This document shows positions 21,403 through 29,779 of a stretch of DNA of 64,000 bases, one piece after another (within the stretch, counting starts at the first letter, position 1; each line of letters opens with the position of its first letter). A program made the position numbers and the translations under genes. The notes beneath the pieces were generated by a model. The model saw only the letters and a program-made list of their open reading frames with translations. It was not told the DNA's origin and ran no database searches. Location: assembly GCA_001298575.1 (NCBI GenBank), contig LJCV01000263.1, positions 1 through 64,000 on the forward strand. The letters are read 5' to 3'. Source of the DNA: Actinobacteria bacterium OK074. Its GTDB lineage: Bacteria; Actinomycetota; Actinomycetes; Streptomycetales; Streptomycetaceae.

Positions 21403-22629
21403 ATGGCCGACACTCTCGCCGGTCCCGCCGCCCCGTCGGCGGACGCGGTTCCCGAGTTCCCGATGGCCCGGGCCGCGCGCTGCCCGTTCGACCCTCCGCC
21501 GGAGCTGAAGGAGCTCCAGGAACAGGGACCGCTCTCCAAGGTCCGGCTGTGGGACGGCAGCGAGCCGTGGCTCGTGACCCGCTACGCCGAGCAGCGCGCC
21601 ATCCTGGGCGACCCGCGGGTCAGCGCGGACATCGACGCCCCCGGCTACCCGTCCAAGGCCGCCTCGGGCGGGGGCAAGCTCAGCTTCATCATGATGGACG
21701 ACCCCGAACACGCCAGGCTGCGGCGGATGGCGACGGCGCCGTTCTCCATCAAGCGGATCGAGGCCATGCGGCCCGCCGTCCAGAAGATCGTGGACGACCT
21801 GATCGACGACCTGCTGGCCGGCCCGAACCCGGTGGACCTGGTGGACGCGTTCGCCCTGCCGATCCCCTCGCTGGTGATCTGCGAACTGCTGGGCGTGCCC
21901 TACGACGACCACGCGATGTTCCAGGACAACACCAAGACGATGGTCCGCACCACCTCGACGCCCGAGGAGCGCAACGCGGCGACCCGGGTGATCGGCGGGT
22001 ACCTGGGCGGACTCATCGGCAAGCGGCTCGCCGAACCGCAGGACGACCTGCTGTCGAGCATCGCCGGACGGGTCGCCGCCGGTGAACTGACCCACGCGCA
22101 GGCCACCGAGATGGCGCTGCTCCTGCTGTTCGCGGGGCACGAGACGACCGCCAACATGATCGCCCTCGGCACGCTGGCGCTGCTCCAGCACCCCGAACAG
22201 CTCGCCCTGCTGCGCACGGCGGACGACCCGAGGCTGGTCGCCTCGGCGGTCGAGGAGCTGCTGCGCTATCTGAACATCGCCCACGAGGGCAAGCGCCGCG
22301 CGGTCACCGAGGACATCGAGATCGCCGGCCAGGTCCTCAAGGCCGGGGACGGCGTCATCCTCGTCAACGAGATCGCCAACCGCGACCCCGAGGTGTTCCC
22401 GGACCCCGACAGGCTCGACATCACCCGCGACGCCCGCCGGCACGTCGCCTTCGGGTTCGGTATCCACCAGTGCCTGGGCCAGCCCCTGGCCCGGATGGAA
22501 CTCCAGGTGGTCTACAGCACGTTGTACCGGCGCATCCCCACCCTCAAACTGGCAGCGTCCGTCGACGACGTCCGCTTCAAGCACGACGCGTTCATCTACG
22601 GCGTACATGAACTGCCTGTCACCTGGTGA
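21403..22629 (+). CDS. Cytochrome P450, CYP105-like
   Basis: A 408-residue soluble class I monooxygenase. I-helix LLFAGHETTANM, ExxR in EELLRYL, and heme-binding FGFGIHQCLG with ligand C357 are all present. The N-terminal segment (MARAARCPFDPPPEL) and the operon with ferredoxin and reductase resemble the CYP105 family, known for broad oxidation of xenobiotics and antibiotics in Streptomyces; the family call is by resemblance. The ATG at 21403 follows GAGGAGAG. The adjacent genes supply a complete electron-transfer chain. Confidence 0.9.
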   Translation: MADTLAGPAAPSADAVPEFPMARAARCPFDPPPELKELQEQGPLSKVRLWDGSEPWLVTRYAEQRAILGDPRVSADIDAPGYPSKAASGGGKLSFIMMDDPEHARLRRMATAPFSIKRIEAMRPAVQKIVDDLIDDLLAGPNPVDLVDAFALPIPSLVICELLGVPYDDHAMFQDNTKTMVRTTSTPEERNAATRVIGGYLGGLIGKRLAEPQDDLLSSIAGRVAAGELTHAQATEMALLLLFAGHETTANMIALGTLALLQHPEQLALLRTADDPRLVASAVEELLRYLNIAHEGKRRAVTEDIEIAGQVLKAGDGVILVNEIANRDPEVFPDPDRLDITRDARRHVAFGFGIHQCLGQPLARMELQVVYSTLYRRIPTLKLAASVDDVRFKHDAFIYGVHELPVTW

Positions 22630-22678
22630 CACTTCCCCTGCGGAACACCACCCCCACGAAGTAACAGAGGAGAAGCCC

Positions 22679-22876
22679 ATGCGTGTGGAACTGGACGAGC
22701 CGAAGTGTGTCGCGTCGGGGCAGTGCGTGATGGCCTCGCCGGAGGTCTTCGACCAGCGTGACGAGGACGGCATCGCCTTCCTGCTGGAGGAGAAGGTCGG
22801 CGACGACCTGATCGCGAGCGTCGAGGAAGCCGTGGCGATCTGCCCGGCCGCCGCGATCCGGCTGGTGCAGGAGTGA
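22679..22876 (+). CDS. 3Fe-4S ferredoxin for the P450
   Basis: A 65-residue electron carrier. The cluster ligands appear as C-VASGQ-C near the start and a late CPAAA, the three-cysteine pattern of 3Fe-4S ferredoxins that pair with actinobacterial P450s. It starts 49 bp after the P450 stop with AGAGGAG upstream, and its stop overlaps the GTG of the reductase by 4 nt (GTGA), so reductase translation is coupled. Confidence 0.92.
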   Translation: MRVELDEPKCVASGQCVMASPEVFDQRDEDGIAFLLEEKVGDDLIASVEEAVAICPAAAIRLVQE

Positions 22877-24051
22877 GGCAGGTCGTTGTCGTGGGTGCCT
22901 CGGCCGCCGGCCTCGCCGCGGTCGAGACCCTGCGCCGGGACGGCTACGACGGCGAGCTGACCCTCGTCGGCGACGAACCCCACGCCCCGTACGACCGGCC
23001 GCCGCTGTCCAAGCAGCTGCTGGCCGCGGAGTGGGAGCCGGAGCGGCTCGCGCTGCGCCCCTCGGCCGACCTGGACGCGCTCGATCTGGACCTGCGGTTC
23101 GGCGTCGCCGCCACCGCCCTGGACGTGTCCGGGCGCACGGTGGAGCTGGCGGACGGCACCCGGCTCCCGTACGACGGCCTGATCCTGGCCACCGGCGTCC
23201 GGGCCCGGCGGCTGCCGGGCGAGGGCGCGCACGTACTGCGCACGCTGGACGACGCGCTCGCGCTGCGGGACCGGCTCGGCGCCGGACGGCGGCTGGTGAT
23301 CGTCGGCGCCGGGTTCCTCGGCGCCGAAGCGGCGGCCGTCGCCTCCAAGCTGGGGGCGCGGGTCACGCTGATCGAGCCCGCCCCGGTGCCGCTGGCGCAC
23401 GCGATCGGCGCCGAGGTCGGACAGGTGCTCTCCAGCGCCCACCTGGAGCACGGCGTCGACCTGCGCACGGGCGTGTCGGTGCAGGCGATCACCGAGGACG
23501 GCGTGCGGCTGTCCGACGGGGAACTGGTCGAGGCCGACGAGATCCTCGTGGCGATCGGCTCGCTGCCCAACACCGAGTGGCTGGCCGACTCGGGCCTGAC
23601 CATCGGGGACGGCATCGTCTGCGACGAGTACTCGGCCGCCGCCCGGGACGTCTACGCGGCCGGTGACGTGGCCCGCTGGTACAACCCGCTGTTCGGCTGC
23701 TCGATGCGCATCGAGCACCGGACCAACGCGGCCGAGCAGGGCATGGCCGTGGCCCGGAACCTGCTCCGCCCCGAGGCGCGCAAGCCGTTCGCACCGGTGC
23801 CGTACTTCTGGTCCGACCAGTACGACATGAAGGTGCAGGCGTACGGCTATCTGCGCGGGCACGAGGAAGTGGCCGTCGTGGAAGGGGACTTGGCGACGCG
23901 CAAGTTCCTGGCCGTGTACCGCACCGGCGAGCGGGTGGTCGGTGCGCTGGCCGTCGGGATGCCGCCGAAGGCGATCCGCCAGTGGCGCCAGGCCATCGCG
24001 ACGGGTGCCACCTGGAAGGAGACGGTGGAGGGCGCGGCGCCGGCGGTCTGA
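22873..24051 (+). CDS. FAD-dependent ferredoxin reductase
   Basis: A 392-residue flavoprotein passing electrons from NAD(P)H to the adjacent ferredoxin. It has the FAD Rossmann motif VVVGASAAGLAAVE at the N-terminus, the second nucleotide-binding motif RLVIVGAGFLGAEAAAV near residue 140, and the FAD-contacting AAGDVARW. APYDRPPLSKQLL is typical of putidaredoxin/rubredoxin reductases. GTG start overlapping the ferredoxin stop. With the P450 and ferredoxin it makes a self-sufficient three-gene monooxygenase. Confidence 0.92.
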   Translation: MRQVVVVGASAAGLAAVETLRRDGYDGELTLVGDEPHAPYDRPPLSKQLLAAEWEPERLALRPSADLDALDLDLRFGVAATALDVSGRTVELADGTRLPYDGLILATGVRARRLPGEGAHVLRTLDDALALRDRLGAGRRLVIVGAGFLGAEAAAVASKLGARVTLIEPAPVPLAHAIGAEVGQVLSSAHLEHGVDLRTGVSVQAITEDGVRLSDGELVEADEILVAIGSLPNTEWLADSGLTIGDGIVCDEYSAAARDVYAAGDVARWYNPLFGCSMRIEHRTNAAEQGMAVARNLLRPEARKPFAPVPYFWSDQYDMKVQAYGYLRGHEEVAVVEGDLATRKFLAVYRTGERVVGALAVGMPPKAIRQWRQAIATGATWKETVEGAAPAV

Positions 24052-24106
24052 GCGGCGGGCCGGGGACGGCCGGAGGCGGCGCGGTAGGCGTGGGGCACAC
24101 GGGAAA

Positions 24107-24123
24107 TTACTTGACTTACGCAA
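24107..24123. promoter_or_regulatory. MarR box upstream of the second MarR gene
   Basis: TTACTTGACTTACGCAA matches the box at 19653-19669 in 15 of 17 bases. It lies 22 bp before the ATG, over a probable -35 (TTGACT). The sharing suggests one or both MarR proteins bind both promoters. Confidence 0.6.
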
Positions 24124-24144
24124 CCATATGGTAAAGTTGAGCGT

Positions 24145-24675
24145 ATGTCCACGCTACCGCTGCCAGACGTCCCCGCTTCACCGGAAGTCAAGGAAATCGA
24201 ACGGGCCTTGACCCGCATCACGTACCTGGTCGGCCGGGCCCGGCAGCACGACCGTCTGATGGCGGTGGCCGGCCTGACGATGGACCGTGCCGCGGTGTCG
24301 ATCCTGCGGCACATCTCCGACAGCGAGCCGCTGCGCCCCGGCGAGCTGGCCAACCGGATGGCGGTGGAGGCATCCCACATCACCCGGCAGGTGCAGCAGC
24401 TGGAGAAGGCCGGCTACGTCAGCCGGGTCTCCGATCCGGACGACCGCCGGGCCCGGCTCATAGAGCTGACCCCGCTCGGCCGGCAGGCCGTGGGGCGGGT
24501 CCGGGAGGCCAGCGTGCGCGGCATGCAGATGGCGCTGGGCGAGTGGTCGGCGGAGGAACTGGGGCAGCTCGCCACACTGTTCCACCGCATGGTCGACGAC
24601 TTCCTCACCCACGCGGCCCTGGACGAGGAGGCCCAGGAGGAGGCCGAGCAGCGGACGCCGGCCGACGCCCCCTGA
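24145..24675 (+). CDS. MarR-family transcriptional regulator (paralogue 2)
   Basis: A 176-residue paralogue of the protein at 19720, with the same order: dimerisation helix (EIERALTRITYLVGRARQHD), recognition helix (EASHITRQVQQLEKAGYVSR), wing DPDDRRARLIELTPLG and C-terminal helix VRGMQMALGEWSAEEL. The promoter box is also shared. It follows the P450 operon by 93 bp. The ribosome site is weak (AAAGTTGAG), so it may be kept at low level. A P450-ferredoxin-reductase set flanked by two related MarR genes suggests drug or metabolite sensing. Confidence 0.88.
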   Translation: MSTLPLPDVPASPEVKEIERALTRITYLVGRARQHDRLMAVAGLTMDRAAVSILRHISDSEPLRPGELANRMAVEASHITRQVQQLEKAGYVSRVSDPDDRRARLIELTPLGRQAVGRVREASVRGMQMALGEWSAEELGQLATLFHRMVDDFLTHAALDEEAQEEAEQRTPADAP

Positions 24676-24706
24676 CCTACGGGCCGAGCACAGCACGTCA
24701 CCACCT

Positions 24707-24734
24707 CACCGCCGCGGACGCTCCTGCGGCGGTG
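24707..24734 (+). terminator. 9-bp hairpin after the second MarR gene
   Basis: CACCGCCGC (24707-24715) and GCGGCGGTG (24726-24734), 10-nt loop, 32 bp after the stop codon. A competing stem (CACGTCACC with GGTGACGTG) is also possible. Confidence 0.55.
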
Positions 24735-24864
24735 ACGTGTGTCCGGGGGCCGTCACCTGCACGTTTCGGCCCCTCTGTTCAGGCCGTGTGGTGCCGCCGT
24801 ACACGCCGGGCGGGGGTCTTGTGGCGGCCGGGGCCGGGCGCCGTAATCCCTATAGGCTCTCCGC

Positions 24865-27798
24865 GTGCCGATCACCCCAGCAGTGTCCACGACCGCACAT
24901 CGGCAACTCCGGTTCGCTCTGCTCGGTCCGCTCAACGCCTGGCACGGCGACACGGCCGTGGAGCTGGGCCCGGTCCGTGAACAGGCCCTGCTGGCCGCGC
25001 TGTTGCTCCGGCCGGGGCGGACGGTCAGCCGACAGCAACTGCTCGACGGGGTGTGGGGCGCGGAGCCGCCCGGCACCGGCGCCAAGGTGCTCCCGGTCTA
25101 CGTACACCGGTTGCGCAAACGCCTGGACGCCCGCGGCGGGGGCTCGGCGGACTCCGTGATCGGCACCGTCCGCGGCGGCTACCGCTTCGTTTCGCGCAGC
25201 GTGCGGGTGGACGTGGCGCGCTGGGAGGAGACCGTCGCCGAAGGGCGCGCGGCCCGGGAGTCCGGAGACCTGGAGGCCGCCGTGGCCGCCTGGTCCACGG
25301 CGCTCGGGCTGTTCCGCGGCGAGCCCCTGGCCGGAATCCCCGGCCCCTTCGCGGAGGGGGAGCGGCTGCGGCTGGCGGAGCACCGGCTGGTGCTGGCCCA
25401 GGACCGGGCGGACTGCCTGCTCCGGCTGGGACGGCACACCGAGGCCGTGGGCGAACTGTTCTCCCTGACGGCGGCCCACCCCCACCACGAGGCGCCGGCC
25501 GCCCTGCTCATGCGCGCCCTCCAGGCCGGCGGCAGACAGGCCGAGGCGCTCGACGTCTACGCCGCGGTGCGCCGCCGCCTGGTGGCCGAGCGGGGCGTGG
25601 AGCCCGGCGCCGAACTGCGCCGGGTGCACGAGGCGGTCCTCCGCGGCGACGACGCCGCCTTCCGGCAGCGCCCGACGACGGCACCCCGGCAGCCGGGCCC
25701 CGCCCGCGCCAGGCGCCCGGTACGCCATGAACTCCCCGTCGAAATCGGCAACTTCACCGGCCGGGAGCGGGAGATCGGCCTGCTCGTCGCGCCCGCCGAC
25801 GCCCGGGTGGTCACCGTCCGGGCGGTGGACGGCATGGCCGGGGTCGGCAAGACCGCCCTGGTGGTGCGCGCGGCGCGGGCGCTGCGGGACCGGTACCCCG
25901 ACGGCTGCCTCTTCGTCGAACTGCACGGACACCGCGAGGACCGCGAGCCGGCCGGACGGCAACGAGTGCTGCGCCGCCTGCTGCGGGCGGTCGGCGCCGG
26001 AGAGGGCGAGGACTGCGAGGACCTGGACGAACTGGCCGCGTCCTGGCGGACGGCGACCGCCTCCCTCCGGCTGCTCCTCGTCCTCGACGACGCCGCCCGC
26101 GCCGAACAGGTACGGCCGCTGCTGCCCGCGGGCACGGGCAGCATGGTCCTGGTGACCGGCCGCCGGCGCCTGACGGGGCTGGACGCGGACCGCCGGATCT
26201 CGCTGCCCCCGCTCGGCCCGGACGAGGCCGCCCGGCTGCTGACCGGCATCGTCGGCGGCGCGGGAACCGACCGCGAGCGCGCGGCCGTCCGCGAACTGGC
26301 CACGCTGTGCGACCGGCTTCCGCTGGCGTTGCGCATCGTCGGGGCCCGGGTCCAGGACCGCCCGCTGTGGGCCGTGGAAGACCTGGTGGCACGGCTGACC
26401 GACGACGAGCGCCGACTCGACGAACTCGCCGTGGAGGACCGCAGCGTCGAGGTCGCCTTCCGGATCTCCTACGGCCGCCTCCCGGCCGCCGAGCAGCGCG
26501 CCTTCCGCGCCCTGGGCCTGTCGCCCACCGTGCGGTTCGACCGGCTGACGCTCGCCGCCCTGCTCGACCGGACCCCCGCCGACGCCGGACACGCCCTGGA
26601 GAGCCTGGCCGACGCGAGTCTCGTGCAGCGGGTGACCGCCGACCGCTACCGGCTGCACGACCTGGTGGCGGTCTACGCCCGCCGCGTCGCCGCCGCCTCC
26701 CCCGCCGAGGCCGAGGCCGCCCGCCGCGGTGTGTTCCGGCTGTACGTGGCCGCCGCCCGCCGCGCCGGCGACTGGGGCACCTCGTCCTTCCTGACCGGCC
26801 CGCAGGACACCGGACCCTTCACCGGCTGGGAGGACGCCACGGCCTGGCTGGACGCGGCGGGCGGCGAACTGGTCGACGTGATCGGCCAGGCGGTGGCCGC
26901 CGGCCGCCTGGACGACGCCTGCTGGATCGCCGAGGGCCTGGTCGACTACCTCACCCGGCAGGGCCGCTTCCACGAGTGCCGCACCGCGCTGGAAACCTTG
27001 CTGCCGCTGGCCGGGCAGGCCACCAGCCGGCGCATGGTCTCCGCGCTGCGCACCGGCCTGGGCATCATGTACGGGCTCCAGGGCCGCTACGGGCAGGCCC
27101 GCGCCTGGCTCACCCAGGCGCTCGACATCGCCCGCCGGGCCGGTGACACGCACGAGCGGGCCAGGGCCGCGGCGGCGCTGGGGACCTTCGCCAACCTGGC
27201 GGGCCGGATAGCCGAGTCCATGACCCACTTCGCCGAAGTCGCGGGCCTGGCAGGGCAGTTGGAACACGACGAGTGGCTCACGGGCTCGGTCATGACCCGC
27301 GTCGGCGACATCCACCATCAACTCGGCGAGTACGACAAGGCGTACGACCGCTACCTGGAGGCGATCACCCTCGCCGAGAGGACCGACAGCCCCCGGCTGC
27401 ACGGCAAGACCCTGCTCCGCCTCGGCGGTCTCCAACTCGACCTGGACCGGCCCGCCGACGCCGTGGGCACCCTGGGGAAGACCGCCGACCTGGCCGGACG
27501 GCTGGGCGACGTCCCCCTCTACTCCGCCGTCCTCGGCAGGCTGGCCACGGCCGAGGCGAACCTGGGCCACCCGGCTGCCGCCGCCGAACTGCGCCGCCGG
27601 GCCCGCGCGGTGCTGGACGAGGAGACCGGCACCGCGTCGGAGATCGCGATCCGCCACCGGATGGTCTGGCAGGGCGCCGCGGCGGAGGACCTCGCCGGGG
27701 CGCGCGACTTCTTCGAACGGGGCACCGCCCTGCCCGCGACCGACGCCAACCGGGCGAGGATCTCCCGCGCCTTGGACGACCTCGGCCGCCGTCGATGA
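24865..27798 (+). CDS. AfsR/SARP-family regulator with NB-ARC and TPR domains
   Basis: A 977-residue large SARP. Residues ~12-105 are the OmpR-like DNA-binding domain (LRFALLGPLNAWHGDTAVEL, VHRLRKRLDA, GGYRF). Residues ~110-255 are the bacterial transcriptional activator domain. The NB-ARC ATPase follows, with Walker A GMAGVGKTAL around residue 323 and Walker B-like LLLVLDDAARAEQV, then a helical linker and TPR-like repeats (~690-950). Such proteins integrate signals and activate secondary-metabolism promoters by binding direct repeats. GTG at 24865; TATAGG a few bases upstream hints at a very short or absent leader. A candidate target repeat lies at 21265. Confidence 0.88.
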   Translation: MPITPAVSTTAHRQLRFALLGPLNAWHGDTAVELGPVREQALLAALLLRPGRTVSRQQLLDGVWGAEPPGTGAKVLPVYVHRLRKRLDARGGGSADSVIGTVRGGYRFVSRSVRVDVARWEETVAEGRAARESGDLEAAVAAWSTALGLFRGEPLAGIPGPFAEGERLRLAEHRLVLAQDRADCLLRLGRHTEAVGELFSLTAAHPHHEAPAALLMRALQAGGRQAEALDVYAAVRRRLVAERGVEPGAELRRVHEAVLRGDDAAFRQRPTTAPRQPGPARARRPVRHELPVEIGNFTGREREIGLLVAPADARVVTVRAVDGMAGVGKTALVVRAARALRDRYPDGCLFVELHGHREDREPAGRQRVLRRLLRAVGAGEGEDCEDLDELAASWRTATASLRLLLVLDDAARAEQVRPLLPAGTGSMVLVTGRRRLTGLDADRRISLPPLGPDEAARLLTGIVGGAGTDRERAAVRELATLCDRLPLALRIVGARVQDRPLWAVEDLVARLTDDERRLDELAVEDRSVEVAFRISYGRLPAAEQRAFRALGLSPTVRFDRLTLAALLDRTPADAGHALESLADASLVQRVTADRYRLHDLVAVYARRVAAASPAEAEAARRGVFRLYVAAARRAGDWGTSSFLTGPQDTGPFTGWEDATAWLDAAGGELVDVIGQAVAAGRLDDACWIAEGLVDYLTRQGRFHECRTALETLLPLAGQATSRRMVSALRTGLGIMYGLQGRYGQARAWLTQALDIARRAGDTHERARAAAALGTFANLAGRIAESMTHFAEVAGLAGQLEHDEWLTGSVMTRVGDIHHQLGEYDKAYDRYLEAITLAERTDSPRLHGKTLLRLGGLQLDLDRPADAVGTLGKTADLAGRLGDVPLYSAVLGRLATAEANLGHPAAAAELRRRARAVLDEETGTASEIAIRHRMVWQGAAAEDLAGARDFFERGTALPATDANRARISRALDDLGRRR

Positions 27799-27863
27799 CG
27801 ACAGCCGGGCGCCGACGACGTACCGGCCCTGGAGCGGGAGCCGACGGCCTTCGGGCGGAGGCG

Positions 27864-27894
27864 AGGCCCGGCCGAAGTGCGCCCGGCCGGGCCT
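27864..27894. terminator. 11-bp hairpin, convergent terminator
   Basis: AGGCCCGGCCG (27864-27874) pairs with CGGCCGGGCCT (27884-27894) between the convergent SARP and cutinase-like genes. Confidence 0.7.
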
Positions 27895-27918
27895 GTGTTG
27901 TCCCATGCGGCAGGAGCC

Positions 27919-28731
27919 CTACACGGCGCTCCCGTCCGCGTTCCTCCACTGGACCCCGTCCTTGCCGTGGTCGGCCAGGGTCTGGGGGATGACGAGTTTC
28001 GGGTACAGCGGGTGCAGGCTGAAGTAGTTGGGCGCGTTCAGGAGGGACCGCAGGTCGCACACCGGGTCGGCGGTGATGCAGTGCCGCGCGACCGGGATGC
28101 CGTTGAACTCCGCCGGGCCGACGCCGGGAGCGGTGGCCAGCCCCGGGATGCCCAGCCACCGGGGGAGATGCGCCCCGAGGCCGGTGTCGGGCTGCATCGG
28201 GTCGGCGTAGAGCATGCCGTCGACCTGGGAGCGCGGAATGCCGGTGCTGCCGCTCGCGATCGTCTGGAGCACCTTGTCCGCGGCCTGCGCGCCCTGCGAG
28301 TAGCCGGTGATGGTGATCCGGGCGTCCGGATGCGCGGCGTGCGTGTCCTCTGCCGCCTGCAACCCCTTCTGGTAGCCCAGTTGCACGCTGGCGTCGTAGG
28401 TCGGTGCGGTGAGGGCCTCCAGGTGCGGCTGGAGTTTGTCGTCGAGGAGGGAGCCGGTCGGGCCGATGATCGGGCCCGCGGTGGCCGGATAGCACACCTT
28501 GATCGCGGCGGAGCCGGGCGGGAGGGCGCTGTTCGCGGCGTCGTAGGAGCTGGTGCCGGTGGCGCAGCCGTCCTTGTTCGTCGTGGCACCGGTGCCACCG
28601 ATCTCGATGTAGTAGTGCTCCGCGTCGGCCGCGTGTGCGGTGGCGGGGAGCGCGACGGCGGCGCCCGCCGTCAGCGCCGCCGTCAGGGCCGCGGTGCGAA
28701 CGGCCCGGGTCGTCCTGCTCGTTTTCGACAT
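27919..28731 (-). CDS. Secreted cutinase/PE-PPE-like alpha/beta hydrolase
   Basis: A 270-residue exported protein: Sec signal (TAALTAALTAGAAVALPATA, cleavage near AHA-AD), then an alpha/beta-hydrolase domain with nucleophile S145 in TITGYSQGAQ, the serine elbow of cutinase and PE-PPE lipases. Cysteines (DGCATG, KVCYPA, RHCITADPVCDL) suggest disulfides. The late His of the triad may be in YFSLHPLYPK or ADHGKDG. Likely an esterase on lipids, cutin-like polymers or cell-envelope esters. Monocistronic. Confidence 0.8.
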   Translation of the reverse strand: MSKTSRTTRAVRTAALTAALTAGAAVALPATAHAADAEHYYIEIGGTGATTNKDGCATGTSSYDAANSALPPGSAAIKVCYPATAGPIIGPTGSLLDDKLQPHLEALTAPTYDASVQLGYQKGLQAAEDTHAAHPDARITITGYSQGAQAADKVLQTIASGSTGIPRSQVDGMLYADPMQPDTGLGAHLPRWLGIPGLATAPGVGPAEFNGIPVARHCITADPVCDLRSLLNAPNYFSLHPLYPKLVIPQTLADHGKDGVQWRNADGSAV

Positions 28732-28900
28732 GGTCTGATCTCCCCCTGAAGGTCATGGACGTGTCCGGTGACGAACGGACCAGACGCTAGGCACGACCGT
28801 TCACATCGCGATGACATCCCGATGACCGCGCTGGTGAAACGGCTGGGGGAGGCGAGGGCAGGGAGAAAAGAGTCGTGAGGAAGAGGAGCCGTACATGACG

Positions 28901-28926
28901 AACGACCCGGCCGGGGCCGGGTCGTT
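28901..28926 (-). terminator. 12-bp hairpin after the island's TetR gene
   Basis: AACGACCCGGCC (28901-28912) pairs perfectly with GGCCGGGTCGTT (28915-28926); the tight loop will open by a base pair. It marks the left border of the catabolic island. Confidence 0.75.
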
Positions 28927-28940
28927 GGTGTCGGTTCTGG

Positions 28941-29603
28941 TCAGTCCCGGTTCGCGCCCCAGAGGCCGCCCAGGATGAAGTCCCAGACCTCGTCCGGGGT
29001 GAACGCGTGCGCGTGGTTGTCGGCGGGGACGCCGTTGGCCTGGGCGACGAACATGACGGTCTGCATGACCAGTGACGCCTGGCGGCGGGGCTTGCCCGCG
29101 GGCAGGGCGCCCGCGTCCTCGGCCTGCTCGATCAGCTCGGTGAAGACCGTGAGCAACGGCTGGTGGGCGGTGGCCACCTGGGCCGGATGCTTGACGAGCA
29201 GTTGCAGCGCGAAGTCGCTGAACAGCGGGCGCTGGACGCCCGCGTGCGGGAGCGACTGCTGGTAGAGGATCTCGACCGCGGTTCGCAGCCGGCCCAGCGG
29301 GTCCTCGGAGTCCGCCGTGGCCACCCGGATCCCGGCCGCCGACGTGTTCAGCGCGTCCTCGAACAGCGCGAGCAGCAGCTCGTGCTTGCCGTCGAAGTGC
29401 TGGTAGAAGCTGCGCAGCGACTGTTTCGAGCGGTCGACGACCTCCTGGACGGTGAAGTCCGTCGTCTCCTTCTCCTGGATCAGCTCCTGTGCTGCGTCCA
29501 GGAATCGCTGTACGCGCTGCTCGGCGCGGAGCTTGGCGGCGCGGGTCGAGCGCTCGACTGCGCGCTGGCGCCACGCTGGCTGTTCTTCGGGGACTGCGGT
29601 CAC
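28941..29603 (-). CDS. TetR-family regulator, predicted master regulator of the catabolic island
   Basis: A 220-residue regulator with an N-terminal HTH (VQRFLDAAQELIQEKETTDF, TVQEVVDRSKQSLRSFYQHF) and an all-helical ligand domain. GTG at 29603 (VTAVPEEQ) is preferred; an ATG at 29648 is possible. It diverges from the first catabolic operon, whose promoter carries the GAGAAT-N3-ATTCTC site found five more times across the island. Position and the TetR-like dyad make it the likely repressor, probably relieved by a CoA-thioester intermediate as in KstR-type regulators (family knowledge, not shown here). No TetR gene other than the one at 50151 lies within the island, so that is the main alternative. 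Confidence 0.85.
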   Translation of the reverse strand: MTAVPEEQPAWRQRAVERSTRAAKLRAEQRVQRFLDAAQELIQEKETTDFTVQEVVDRSKQSLRSFYQHFDGKHELLLALFEDALNTSAAGIRVATADSEDPLGRLRTAVEILYQQSLPHAGVQRPLFSDFALQLLVKHPAQVATAHQPLLTVFTELIEQAEDAGALPAGKPRRQASLVMQTVMFVAQANGVPADNHAHAFTPDEVWDFILGGLWGANRD

Positions 29604-29696
29604 CTGTAGAACGATACTCCACTTCAGCGGTAACAAGGGGCGATCCACCTACCGAATCGTCCACCGCAGGATTCGAGACCCTTACTTGCGTAGAAC

Positions 29697-29711
29697 GAGA
29701 ATGTTATTCTC
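29697..29711. promoter_or_regulatory. Island operator site A
   Basis: GAGAAT-GTT-ATTCTC, perfect dyad, 69 bp upstream of the first acyl-CoA dehydrogenase and in the divergent region with the TetR gene. The preceding TTGCGTAGAAC is nearly repeated at site D. Confidence 0.8.
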
Positions 29712-29779
29712 ACCTCGCTTGCAGCCGCCGCCGTACTCGCCGCCGTACCGGCACAGCCACGAAGCGAGGATCGTCTGAC

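Noticed and set aside
24850..27906. A 1018-codon open frame antisense to the AfsR/SARP gene
   Set aside because: Composition artefact; the sense strand has DNA-binding, activator, NB-ARC and TPR domains in order.
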